A stretch of DNA of 64,000 nt from Pyxidicoccus sp. MSG2 (GTDB taxonomy: Bacteria > Myxococcota > Myxococcia > Myxococcales > Myxococcaceae), in the NCBI RefSeq assembly GCF_026626705.1, contig NZ_JAPNKC010000001.1, forward strand, positions 12,277,001 to 12,341,000. The letters run 5' to 3'. The position numbers and the translations under genes were made by a program. Positions 51,387 to 59,941 of the stretch are shown one piece after another. The notes below the pieces were generated by a model that worked only from the letters and a program-made list of their open reading frames with translations, was not told the DNA's origin and searched no databases. Numbering within the stretch: the stretch's first letter is position 1; every line of letters starts with the position of its first letter.

Positions 51387-53234
51387 CTACGGCTTCGGAA
51401 TCTTCGTCACGAAGCCGTCGGGGTCTCCCATCACCGTGTTCCCACCGAAGTGCCCGCTGGTGAAGCCGCCGATGTAGAGGTTCCCGTCCCAGTCCACGGC
51501 CACCCCGTTGCTGTACACGCCCTCGTCCGTCCCGTTGAGCCGCGCCGCGTCCTGCTGGGCGACCCACGCCCGGGTACCGGCCACGTCGAACTTCGCGACG
51601 AAGTTGTGCACCGGTGCGCCAGCGCCCGCGACGTTGCCGATGTCACCCGAGCCGCTGCCCGTCAGGTACACGCCGCTGTCGTCGATGAAGAGCCCCGTGC
51701 CCCAGGTGTTGCCCGAACCGCCGACCTCCCGCGTCCACTGCCGCACGCCGGACGGGTCGTACTTCGTCACGTAGGCATCCCCGCTGGCTGTCGGGTTCGG
51801 ATTGCCGTCCAGGCCGCCGCCGCTGGAGCCCGCGAGGTAGACGTTGCCCGACACGTCCACCGCCGAGCCGTACAGCGACACGCCCGCGCCGGCCAACCCG
51901 AGCTGCCGGGTCCACTGCTTGACGCCAGCGCCGTTGTACTTCACGACGAACATGTCCTGCGTCCCCATGCGCACGTTGCCGTCCAGGGCCGCGTCCGTCC
52001 AGCCAGAGACGTACACGTTCCCCGCGACGTCCGCGGAGGCCCGCCGCCCGTGCGTCCGCGTGCCCGCCGCGCCACCCACCTTCCGCGTCCACAGCCGGTT
52101 GCCGGCGGCGTCGTACTTCGCGACAAAGGCGTCCGACGCGCCGATGGCGGGATTGCCGTCCAGGGCGCCCTCCACCGTCCCGGCCACGAAGGCGTTGTCC
52201 AGGCCATCCACCGCCACCGCATACCCCTCCGTGCTGGAGCCCACGTTTCCGAGCTGCCGGGTCCACTGCCTCACGCCGGTGTAGCGGTACTTCGTCAGCA
52301 GGGCCTCCCGGTAGCCCGTCGTCGGAGTCCCGTCCACGGACCCGTCCGCGAAGCCGGCCACGTAGATCTCCTCCCACGTCCGGTTGCGCGCGACGCCGTA
52401 GCCCAGGGCGATGCCGCCGGGCGCGCCAATCTGCACCGACCAGAGCTTCGCCCCGCTCGTGTCCCGCGCCTGGAGGAAGGCGTCCATCAGCCCGATGAGC
52501 GGAGCGCCGTCCAGGCCCGGCTGCGTCATGCCCGTGACGTAGGTGCGCCCGGCCGGGTCGCCGACGATGTCATGCACGCGGGTGAAGCCCGCCGGCGCGC
52601 CGGTGGTCCGCGTCCACGCGGCCTGCTTCGTCGGGTAGGTCGCGGTGGTGCAGTTGAGCAGCTCCAGCTTCCCAATCGACACCACGACGATGCCGGAGCG
52701 CGTGTCGTTGTCGTCCGTGACGTTCAGCCGGTAGCGGGTGTACGCGCCGGGCGAGGGCACCGCGTACTCGCGCCGCTCGAAGCCCGCCCAGTTGACCTGG
52801 TTCGTCCGGGTATCCAGCACCACCCAGGCGGAGCCGTTCCAGCCCTCGAACGTCCACTGCTTGGGCGACCGCGTGGTGATGGAACCGTTGGTGTAGGTGA
52901 TGGCGTAGCGCTGGATGGTCTTCGCCCCATTGAACCACTGGTAGCCAATCCACGCCGGCGTCTGATTCTCCAGGGAGAGCCACATGGAGTTGGTGCCGTC
53001 GAACGCCTGCCAGGCCTCATACGACGTGCTGAAGACCCCGGAGCGCGACACGAGGCCAGAGGGCGTGGAGGCCCCCGTCATGACAGGAACCATGTTCTCA
53101 CAGGCCAGCGCCTGCTCCTGGCTGCCCAGCGCGGCCTCGGGGGACGGGGACGTCTCACCCCCGCAACCCGGCGCGGACACCAGCACCAGCGCGGACGACA
53201 GAAAGATGCTTTGGATGGACTTCAGGACTCTCAC
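51387..53234 (-). CDS. Lipoprotein with discoidin (F5/8 C) domain and SBBP-type propeller repeats
   Basis: The product is 615 residues from the GTG at 53232-53234, with AGGAGG four bases upstream. The N-terminus is a lipoprotein signal with lipobox VSAPGC (Cys about 24). Residues about 48-200 are a coagulation factor 5/8 C-like domain (VFSTSYEAWQAFDGTNSMWL, then ENQTPAWIGYQWFNGAKTIQ). The rest is five to six repeats of about 50 residues, each with a phrase like LDGNPAIGASDAFVAKYDAA and GNRLWTRKVGG, as in SBBP (beta-propeller) repeats. The likely role is surface carbohydrate or protein binding. Longer reading frames upstream of this start are artefacts of the GC-rich opposite strand. Confidence 0.88.
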   Translation of the reverse strand: MRVLKSIQSIFLSSALVLVSAPGCGGETSPSPEAALGSQEQALACENMVPVMTGASTPSGLVSRSGVFSTSYEAWQAFDGTNSMWLSLENQTPAWIGYQWFNGAKTIQRYAITYTNGSITTRSPKQWTFEGWNGSAWVVLDTRTNQVNWAGFERREYAVPSPGAYTRYRLNVTDDNDTRSGIVVVSIGKLELLNCTTATYPTKQAAWTRTTGAPAGFTRVHDIVGDPAGRTYVTGMTQPGLDGAPLIGLMDAFLQARDTSGAKLWSVQIGAPGGIALGYGVARNRTWEEIYVAGFADGSVDGTPTTGYREALLTKYRYTGVRQWTRQLGNVGSSTEGYAVAVDGLDNAFVAGTVEGALDGNPAIGASDAFVAKYDAAGNRLWTRKVGGAAGTRTHGRRASADVAGNVYVSGWTDAALDGNVRMGTQDMFVVKYNGAGVKQWTRQLGLAGAGVSLYGSAVDVSGNVYLAGSSGGGLDGNPNPTASGDAYVTKYDPSGVRQWTREVGGSGNTWGTGLFIDDSGVYLTGSGSGDIGNVAGAGAPVHNFVAKFDVAGTRAWVAQQDAARLNGTDEGVYSNGVAVDWDGNLYIGGFTSGHFGGNTVMGDPDGFVTKIPKP

Positions 53235-53534
53235 GATGCCTCCTCGGAGTCCGTGCGTGAATGCACGGAAACGCCCGAAGGCATACCGACGCCTGCCCAT
53301 ACGCCCGGTATCAATGTGATGAAACAGCCGGAGCCAGGGACGAAGCCGCCCCCAGAGGGGACGAAGCCCTGACGCCGCGCCGCGTCTTGACCCGCAGGGC
53401 GTCCCGGGCGGATAGCCTGTCTGTCCGGACCTGAATGCTGATTCATATCTCACGCGCCCTCGCAAGGGGCGGCACCCTCCCCGGCACGGTGCATGGCCCT
53501 TGCTCCACGACCCGTTAGGTCCCTTAATCCCCCT
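53235..53534. other. Divergent intergenic region, 300 bases
   Basis: This gap separates the discoidin lipoprotein (minus) and the MFS transporter (plus). It should contain both promoters. I see no gene, no strong inverted repeat and no convincing -35/-10 pair; there is a TTGACC on the plus strand near 53388 without a well-spaced -10. Confidence 0.55.
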
Positions 53535-54803
53535 ATGAAATTCCTGAGAGATCTCCGCTCGGTCCTGAATCTGACCGTCGTGGTCGCCGGGCTTGGGTAC
53601 TTCGTCGACCTCTTCGACATCACGCTGTTCGGCGTGGTGCGCCGCGCGTCGCTCATCGACCTCGGCATCACGGACCCGGCGGAGATCCTCCAGAAGGGCC
53701 TGCTCATCTACAACGCGCAGATGGTGGGCATGATGTTCGGCGGGCTCATCTGGGGCGTGATCGGCGACAAGCGCGGGCGCCTCTCGGTGATGTTCGGCTC
53801 CATCCTCCTGTACTCGTTCGCCAACCTGGCCAACGCGTTCGTCTGGGACGTGAATGGCTACGCCATCTGCCGCTTCCTCGGCGGCGTGGGCCTCGCGGGC
53901 GAATTGGGCGCGGCCATCACCCTGGTCGCCGAGTCCCTGCCGAAGGACAAGCGCGGCCTGGGCACCACCGTCGTCGCCACACTGGGCATGCTCGGCATCG
54001 TCGCCGCCGCCTTCCTCGGCCAGCACCTGAGCTGGAAGACGGCCTACATCTCCGGCGGACTGATGGGCCTCGCGCTGCTGTTCACGCGCTTCAAGGTCTC
54101 CGAGTCGGAGCTGTTCACCAAGAAGATGGACCCGTCGCGCGCCAACCCCTTCCTCCTCCTGCAGGGCGGGCGCTTCCTCAAGTACATCTGCTGCATCCTC
54201 ATCGGCGTGCCCATCTACTTCACCACGGGCATCCTCTTCACCTTCGCCCCCGAGCTGACGGCGGGCCTGGGCGTGCAAGGCACGGTGACGGCCGGCAACG
54301 CCATCCTCTACGGCTCCATCGGCCTGACGGTGGGCGACCTGCTCGCGGGCGTCTTCAGCCAGTGGCTCAAGAGCCGCAAGCGCGCGGTGGCCCTCAACCT
54401 CCTCGCGGGCTTCTCGCTGATGCTCCTCTACGGGCTCGTCCCCGGGCTCACCAGCACGATGGTGTACGTCCTCAGCTTCTTCATGGGCATCACCGTGGGC
54501 TACTGGGCGGTGCTGGTGACGATGGCGGCCGAGCAGTTCGGCACCAACATCCGCGCCACCGTGGCGACGACGGTGCCCAACTTCGTGCGCGGCTCGGCGG
54601 CGCTCGCGGCCACCGGCTTCGCCTGGCTCAAGGGCCTGGAGGGCCTCACCGTGGCGAACGCGGCCCTCATCGTCGGCAGCCTCTGCTTCGGCCTCGCGCT
54701 CCTCGCGCTGCTGCGCATCGAGGAGACCTTCCACCGCGACCTCGACTACGAGGAGACCGCCGGCAGCCCGCAGCCCGCCGCCCAGTCGCACTCCAGCACC
54801 TGA
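53535..54803 (+). CDS. MFS transporter, sugar/metabolite:proton symporter type
   Basis: The product is 422 residues with twelve predicted membrane segments. The MFS motif between helices 2 and 3 reads GGLIWGVIGDKRGRLSVMFG, and its counterpart between helices 8 and 9 is GDLLAGVFSQWLKSRKR. The N-terminus FLRDLRSVLNLTVVVAGLGY is cytoplasmic and basic, then an acidic residue pair in DLFDITLF occurs in helix 1. The substrate is unknown. The ATG at 53535 fits the membrane topology; a start 14 codons upstream is open but not supported. A small hairpin (54812-54827) follows the gene. Confidence 0.88.
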   Translation: MKFLRDLRSVLNLTVVVAGLGYFVDLFDITLFGVVRRASLIDLGITDPAEILQKGLLIYNAQMVGMMFGGLIWGVIGDKRGRLSVMFGSILLYSFANLANAFVWDVNGYAICRFLGGVGLAGELGAAITLVAESLPKDKRGLGTTVVATLGMLGIVAAAFLGQHLSWKTAYISGGLMGLALLFTRFKVSESELFTKKMDPSRANPFLLLQGGRFLKYICCILIGVPIYFTTGILFTFAPELTAGLGVQGTVTAGNAILYGSIGLTVGDLLAGVFSQWLKSRKRAVALNLLAGFSLMLLYGLVPGLTSTMVYVLSFFMGITVGYWAVLVTMAAEQFGTNIRATVATTVPNFVRGSAALAATGFAWLKGLEGLTVANAALIVGSLCFGLALLALLRIEETFHRDLDYEETAGSPQPAAQSHSST

Positions 54804-54811
54804 CGCGGGCC

Positions 54812-54827
54812 GGGCACGCAGGTGCCC
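54812..54827 (+). terminator. Short hairpin after the MFS gene
   Basis: GGGCAC (54812-54817) and GTGCCC (54822-54827) pair around the loop GCAG, nine bases after the stop at 54803. The following bases are TTGCG, without a T-tract, so it is a weak terminator candidate. Confidence 0.4.
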
Positions 54828-54955
54828 TTGCGTCCGATATCCGCCTGCCGCGCGCACCCCGGCCGGGCCACCCGTCGCGGATCAGCGCCCTAAAGGCGAC
54901 GTTCCGTCCGTGAACGGTTGCGCCCGGGTGTGGGGAGTGACTAACAGCGCGCGAT

Positions 54956-57900
54956 ATGGCCCTCCCTCTCCTGAAGCCCATCCAGAAGGTGCTGTGCGCC
55001 AACCGCGGTGAGATTGCCATCCGCGTGTTCCGCGCGTGCAACGAGCTGGGCATCCGCACCGTCGCCATCTACAGCGACGAGGACCGCACCCACGAGCACC
55101 GCCACAAGGCGGACGAGGCGTACCTCGTGGGCCGCGGCAAGCGCCCGGTGGAGGCGTACCTCGGCATCGACGAGATTCTCGACGTGGCGCAGAAGGCCGG
55201 CGTGGACGCCATCCACCCGGGCTACGGCTTCCTGTCGGAGAACGCCGACTTCGCCGAGGCGTGCGAGCGCCGGGGCATCCGCTTCATCGGCCCGCGCTCG
55301 CCGGTGGTGCGGACCATGGGTGACAAGGTGGCCGCCAAGACGCTCGCCCAGAAGGTGGGCGTGCCGGTGGTGCCCGGTGTCACCCTGGAGGGCAACGACG
55401 CCCGGGTGCTGGAGCAGGCCCGCGCCTTCTTCACCCAGCACGGCGGCCCCGTCCTGGTAAAGGCCGCGCATGGCGGCGGCGGCCGCGGCATGCGCGTGGT
55501 GCGCGAGGAGAAGGAGTTGGAGGCGGCGCTTGCCTCCGCGCGCTCGGAGGCGAAGAGCGCCTTCGGCTCGTCGGCGGTGTTCCTGGAGAAGTTCCTGGAG
55601 CGCGTGCGCCACATCGAGGTGCAGCTGCTCGGCGATTTGCACGGCAACCTCGTGCACCTGCACGAGCGTGACTGCTCGGTGCAGCGCCGCCACCAGAAGG
55701 TCATCGAGATTGCCCCCGCGCCCAACCTGTCCCCGGTGCTGCGCACCGCCATCTGCGACGCGGCGGTGCGGCTGGCGCGCGAGGCGGGCTACTCCAGCGC
55801 GGGCACGGCCGAGTTCCTCGTCTCCGGCGACACGTACTACTTCATCGAGTGCAACGCGCGGCTCCAGGTGGAGCACACCGTCACCGAGCAGGTGACGGGA
55901 GTGGACCTGGTGCAGAGCCAGATTCGCATCGCGGAAGGCTACCGGCTGGACTCGCCGGAGGTGGGCATCCCCTCGCAGGAGGCCATCGTCCCGCGCGGCT
56001 ACGCGGTGCAGCTGCGCGTCACCACCGAGGACCCTGCGAACAACTTCATGCCGGACGCGGGCGTCATCACCGCGTGGCGCGCGGCCCATGGCTTCGGCAT
56101 CCGGCTGGACGGCTCCAACGGCTACACGCAGGCTCACATCTCGCCGTACTACGACTCCATGCTGGTGAAGGTCATCGCCTACGCGCCCACGTTCCAGGGC
56201 GCGGTGATGAAGGGCCAGCGCGCGCTGCGCGAGTTCCGCATCCGCGGCGTGAAGACGAACCTGCCCTTCCTGGAGAACGTGCTGCACCACCCCGCCTTCC
56301 AGAAGGGCGAGACGTACACGCGCTTCATCGACGAGACGCCGGAGCTCTTCCAGCTCGCGCCCCGGCGGGACAGGGCCAGCAAGCTGCTGCACTACCTGGG
56401 TGACGTCATCGTCAACGGCCACCCCACCATCAAGAAGCACCAGCGACTCAAGCCCACGCAGTTCCTGGAGCCGCGCCTGCCGGTGACGCCGTCCGAGCCC
56501 GTGCCGCGCGGCACCGCGCAGATCCTCGCGGAGAAGGGCCCCCGGGGCCTGGCCGAGTGGGTGCTCGCCCAGAAGCGCGTGCTGCTCACCGACACCACCA
56601 TGCGCGACGCACACCAGTCGCTGCTGGCCACGCGCATGCGCACCCGCGACGTGCTGCGCGTGGCGCCGGCCACCGCGCACCTGGCATCGGACCTCTTCAG
56701 CCTGGAGAGCTGGGGCGGTGCGACGTTCGACACCGCCTACCGCTTCCTCAACGAGGACCCGTGGGCCCGCCTGCGCGCGCTCAAGGCCGCGGCGCCAAAT
56801 CTCCTGCTCCAGATGCTCCTGCGCGGCGCCAACGCCGTGGGCTACACGAGCTACCCGGACAACGTGGTGGAGGCCTTCATCGACGAGGCGGCCGAGGCGG
56901 GCGTGGACGTCTTCCGCATCTTCGACAGCCTCAACGACCTGGGCAGCATGGAGGTGTCCATCCGCCGCGTGCTCAAGACGGGAAAGGTGGCGGAGGTGGC
57001 CATCTGCTACACGGGCGACGTCGCCAACCCCAAGCGCAAGAAGTACACGCTGGACTACTACGCGGACCTGGCGAAGCGCATCGAGGACTCGGGCGCCCAC
57101 TTCCTGTGCATCAAGGACATGGCGGGCCTCCTGCGCCCGCGCGCCGCGGCCATGCTGATGGACAAGCTGCGCGAGGTGACGCGCCTGCCCATCCACCTGC
57201 ACATGCACGACACCGCGGGCAACGGCATCGCCAGCTACCTGGAGGCCATCGAGCACGGCGTGCACATCGTCGACGTGGCACTTGGCAGCATGGCGGGGCT
57301 CACCAGCCAGCCCAGCCTGAACGCGCTGGTCAGCGCGCTGCGTGGCCACCCGCGCGAGACGGGGCTGGCCAACGCGCGCCTGCAGCCGCTGGCCAACTAC
57401 TGGGAGGACGTGCGCGAGTACTACGCCCCCTTCGAGAGCGGCCTCAAGAGCACGACGAGCGAGGTCTACTACCACGAGATTCCGGGCGGTCAGTACTCCA
57501 ACCTCCGGCCCCAGGTGGCGGAGATGGGGCTGCTGGGCCGGTGGAACGACGTGAAGGACGCCTTCGCGCTCGTCAACGCGCTGGTGGGGGACATCCCCAA
57601 GGTGACGCCGTCATCGAAGATGGTGGGCGACTTCGCCATCTTCCTCCTGAAGAACGACCTGGCCGTGCGCGGCGCGGACATGGGTGACAGCGCGGCGCTC
57701 ACCCGCGCGAAGCTCATCGCCGAGGCGCCGCGCCTGGACTTCCCCTCCAGCGTGGTGGGCTACTTCCGCGGCGAATTGGGCCAGCCGCCCAATGGCTTCC
57801 CGGAAGATTTGCGCGCCGCGGTGCTCAAGGGCCTGCCGCGCGTGGAGGGCCGGCCGTCCTCCAACATGCCGCCGCTGGACCTGGGCAAGCTCCAGCAGGA

Positions 57901-58459
57901 GCTGTCCCAGAAGGCGGGCCACCCGCTCACCCGCGTGGATGCCATCTCCGCCGCGCTCTACCCGCGCGTCATGGCGGGCTTCCTGGAGGACCAGGCGAAG
58001 TACGAGGACGTGTCCATCCTCGACACGCCCAACTACTTCTACGGCATGGAGGTGGGTCAGGAAATCTGGGTGGACATCGAGCCGGGCAAGACGCTGGTCA
58101 TCAGCCTGTCGGCCGTGGGCGAGCCAGACGATGACGGCTGCCGCACCGTCTACTTCGCGCTCAACGGGCACAACCGCTCGGTGCTGGTGAGGGACCGCAG
58201 CCTCGCGGCGAAGGTGGAGGCCCGCCGGCAGGCGGACCGCTCCAACCCGAACCACGTGGCGGCGAGCATGCCGGGCACCGTCATCGCCCTGCACGTCAAG
58301 CCGGGCGCGCGCGTGGAGGCCGGCGCGCCGCTCGTCACGCTGGAGGCGATGAAGATGGAGACGGTGGTCCGCGCCCCTCGCGCCGGCACCGTGGCGGAGG
58401 TGGTGCCCTCGCTCAAGGGCGCGGTGCAGGGCGGTGATTTGCTCGCGGTGTTGCAGTAG
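54956..58459 (+). CDS. pyc: Pyruvate carboxylase
   Basis: The product is 1167 residues, the full length of a single-chain pyruvate carboxylase, which makes oxaloacetate from pyruvate and bicarbonate. Order: biotin carboxylase with ATP-grasp (VLCANRGEIAIRVFRACNEL, then AAHGGGGRGMRVV and ECNARLQVEHTVTEQVTGVD), carboxyltransferase (DTTMRDAHQSLLATRMRTRD, then DIFSLESWGGATFDTAYRF-like and HMHDTAGNGIASYLEAIEHG), and a biotinyl domain with EAMKMETVV, the biotinylated Lys at 1133. All catalytic regions are intact. A GGGAG lies well upstream of the ATG. It follows the MFS gene by 152 bases and probably has its own promoter. Confidence 0.96.
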   Translation: MALPLLKPIQKVLCANRGEIAIRVFRACNELGIRTVAIYSDEDRTHEHRHKADEAYLVGRGKRPVEAYLGIDEILDVAQKAGVDAIHPGYGFLSENADFAEACERRGIRFIGPRSPVVRTMGDKVAAKTLAQKVGVPVVPGVTLEGNDARVLEQARAFFTQHGGPVLVKAAHGGGGRGMRVVREEKELEAALASARSEAKSAFGSSAVFLEKFLERVRHIEVQLLGDLHGNLVHLHERDCSVQRRHQKVIEIAPAPNLSPVLRTAICDAAVRLAREAGYSSAGTAEFLVSGDTYYFIECNARLQVEHTVTEQVTGVDLVQSQIRIAEGYRLDSPEVGIPSQEAIVPRGYAVQLRVTTEDPANNFMPDAGVITAWRAAHGFGIRLDGSNGYTQAHISPYYDSMLVKVIAYAPTFQGAVMKGQRALREFRIRGVKTNLPFLENVLHHPAFQKGETYTRFIDETPELFQLAPRRDRASKLLHYLGDVIVNGHPTIKKHQRLKPTQFLEPRLPVTPSEPVPRGTAQILAEKGPRGLAEWVLAQKRVLLTDTTMRDAHQSLLATRMRTRDVLRVAPATAHLASDLFSLESWGGATFDTAYRFLNEDPWARLRALKAAAPNLLLQMLLRGANAVGYTSYPDNVVEAFIDEAAEAGVDVFRIFDSLNDLGSMEVSIRRVLKTGKVAEVAICYTGDVANPKRKKYTLDYYADLAKRIEDSGAHFLCIKDMAGLLRPRAAAMLMDKLREVTRLPIHLHMHDTAGNGIASYLEAIEHGVHIVDVALGSMAGLTSQPSLNALVSALRGHPRETGLANARLQPLANYWEDVREYYAPFESGLKSTTSEVYYHEIPGGQYSNLRPQVAEMGLLGRWNDVKDAFALVNALVGDIPKVTPSSKMVGDFAIFLLKNDLAVRGADMGDSAALTRAKLIAEAPRLDFPSSVVGYFRGELGQPPNGFPEDLRAAVLKGLPRVEGRPSSNMPPLDLGKLQQELSQKAGHPLTRVDAISAALYPRVMAGFLEDQAKYEDVSILDTPNYFYGMEVGQEIWVDIEPGKTLVISLSAVGEPDDDGCRTVYFALNGHNRSVLVRDRSLAAKVEARRQADRSNPNHVAASMPGTVIALHVKPGARVEAGAPLVTLEAMKMETVVRAPRAGTVAEVVPSLKGAVQGGDLLAVLQ

Positions 58460-58470
58460 CCGTCACGGCC

Positions 58471-58502
58471 GCCGCCCCCCACGCACAGGCGTCGGGGGCG
58501 GC
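58471..58502. terminator. Bidirectional GC-rich hairpin after pyc
   Basis: GCCGCCCCC (58471-58479) and GGGGGCGGC (58494-58502) form a perfect nine-base stem with a 14-base loop. It lies between the stop of pyc (58459) and that of the convergent lipoprotein (58518). No T-tract is present. Confidence 0.65.
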
Positions 58503-58517
58503 GCGAGCCTCCGGCCG

Positions 58518-59765
58518 TCAGCAGTCCTGGCCGTACTGCTCCTCGAACACCAGCACGCGGTGCGACTCCGGGAAGAAGATGACGTCCAGCTCCCAGATCG
58601 TGCACGCGTCCGGCCACGTCATGTACCCGAACCGGTAGCCGCCCACCTGCACGCTCTCCGTGCCGTTGCTGTACTCATTGAGCAGGTCCGGGGCCAGCGA
58701 GTTGAACTGGGGCCGCAGGTGAAAGCGCGTGAAGTCCGCGTAGCTCATGGCGTCGAACTGCGAGCCGTAGAGCGCATAGCTCTGGGAGATGGCGGCCACC
58801 GCCTCCACGGCCTTGTCCAGGCTCGGCGGCAGGGCGTGGTTCCACGGGAAGGAGTAACCGTGGGCCGCGCCCTTGCACATCTCGTTCTGGCCGCAGGCGG
58901 TGTTGATGGACGCCAGCTCCGCCTGGAGCCCCGCGCTCAACGGCTGGGCGCTGAGGGATAGCGAGTACAGGCCGTAGCCCACCGTGTAGTGGTTCAGGCA
59001 CTTCGACCACATCCACTGCGTCCACTGCGCCTCGCCACCCGCGCACCACGCGGGCTTGAAGGGGTTCGCCGCGTAGCAGTTGTTCTCGTAGATGGTGTGC
59101 GAGTCATCCGCGCCGAAGCACCGGCTGAAGGCCTCGTCGGTGGGGACGCCCTCGGCGTTCCAGTGGGACATGCAGTCCTCGACGTAGGGCCCCACGCGGG
59201 CCGTGTCGCACGTGGCGTACACGGCCGGGTCCACCGCGTTGCAGGTGCCATTGAGACAGTCGAGCTGGAGGCGGAACTGCTTGCCCACGCCCGTGCCGGT
59301 GCTGACGACGACGAGGTACTCACCGCCCTGGGCGAAGGTCACGGACGCGAGCTTGCTGAGCTGGCCGTAGCCGGACTCGTCGTCCTGCGCCAGCACGGTG
59401 GTGCCATAGCTGCCGCTGGTGTTCTTCGGGCCGTACACGAAGAGGCCCGTGTCCAGGTACATGCTGCTGCCCAGGTGCGTCACCTCCAGCTTCGCCTGCG
59501 CGCCGGCGCTGACGTTGATGCCGAAGGAGAAGTACTGCGGGTTCATCGTGAAGGTCGTCTGCACCGCGCCGGGCACGGGCACCTGGCCCATGTACGTGGT
59601 GCTGTCGAGGATGTTGCCGCTGGCTGGCGCGGGGGGCGCGTAGAGCACGCCCTGCGTCACGGTGTCGACGGTGGAGGACTCCGCGTCCACGGGGGCTTCG
59701 GTGGGAGCGCAGGCGCCCAGGAGGAGCGCGGAGAACAGCCAGAGGGACTTCGGGGAACGGCGCAT
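58518..59765 (-). CDS. Cys-rich lipoprotein of unknown function
   Basis: The product is 415 residues starting at the ATG at 59763-59765 with GAGG seven bases upstream. The signal ends in the lipobox LLLGAC, Cys at about 19. Residues about 60-180 look like a beta-sandwich pre-peptidase (PPC-like) domain (FGINVSAGAQAKLEVTHLGS, then LASVTFAQGGEYLVVVSTGT). The rest has many Cys (CLNGTCNAVDP, YATCDTARVGPYVEDCMSHW, ACGQNEMCKGAAHG), likely in disulfides, and no catalytic motif I recognise. It is probably an outer-membrane or surface lipoprotein. Confidence 0.78.
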   Translation of the reverse strand: MRRSPKSLWLFSALLLGACAPTEAPVDAESSTVDTVTQGVLYAPPAPASGNILDSTTYMGQVPVPGAVQTTFTMNPQYFSFGINVSAGAQAKLEVTHLGSSMYLDTGLFVYGPKNTSGSYGTTVLAQDDESGYGQLSKLASVTFAQGGEYLVVVSTGTGVGKQFRLQLDCLNGTCNAVDPAVYATCDTARVGPYVEDCMSHWNAEGVPTDEAFSRCFGADDSHTIYENNCYAANPFKPAWCAGGEAQWTQWMWSKCLNHYTVGYGLYSLSLSAQPLSAGLQAELASINTACGQNEMCKGAAHGYSFPWNHALPPSLDKAVEAVAAISQSYALYGSQFDAMSYADFTRFHLRPQFNSLAPDLLNEYSNGTESVQVGGYRFGYMTWPDACTIWELDVIFFPESHRVLVFEEQYGQDC

Positions 59766-59941
59766 GAACGAGCCTCGTTGATTGGGGTGTCGGGGTAGGC
59801 CCACTTCCGCCCCACGCCGCCGCCCTACCCGCCCGGAGCAGGCCGCGCGCAGCATAGGACGGCAACCATTGAATTCCCGACAACCGTGTCAGCCCTTACG
59901 CGGGGTATGGCCGCACGCAGGGGCGATGTACAGTCGTGGAC

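Noticed and set aside
51387-54857. A 1156-residue minus-strand protein spanning the MFS gene
   Set aside because: The N-terminal half is an antisense shadow of the MFS transporter; a signal peptide and Shine-Dalgarno mark the GTG at 53234.
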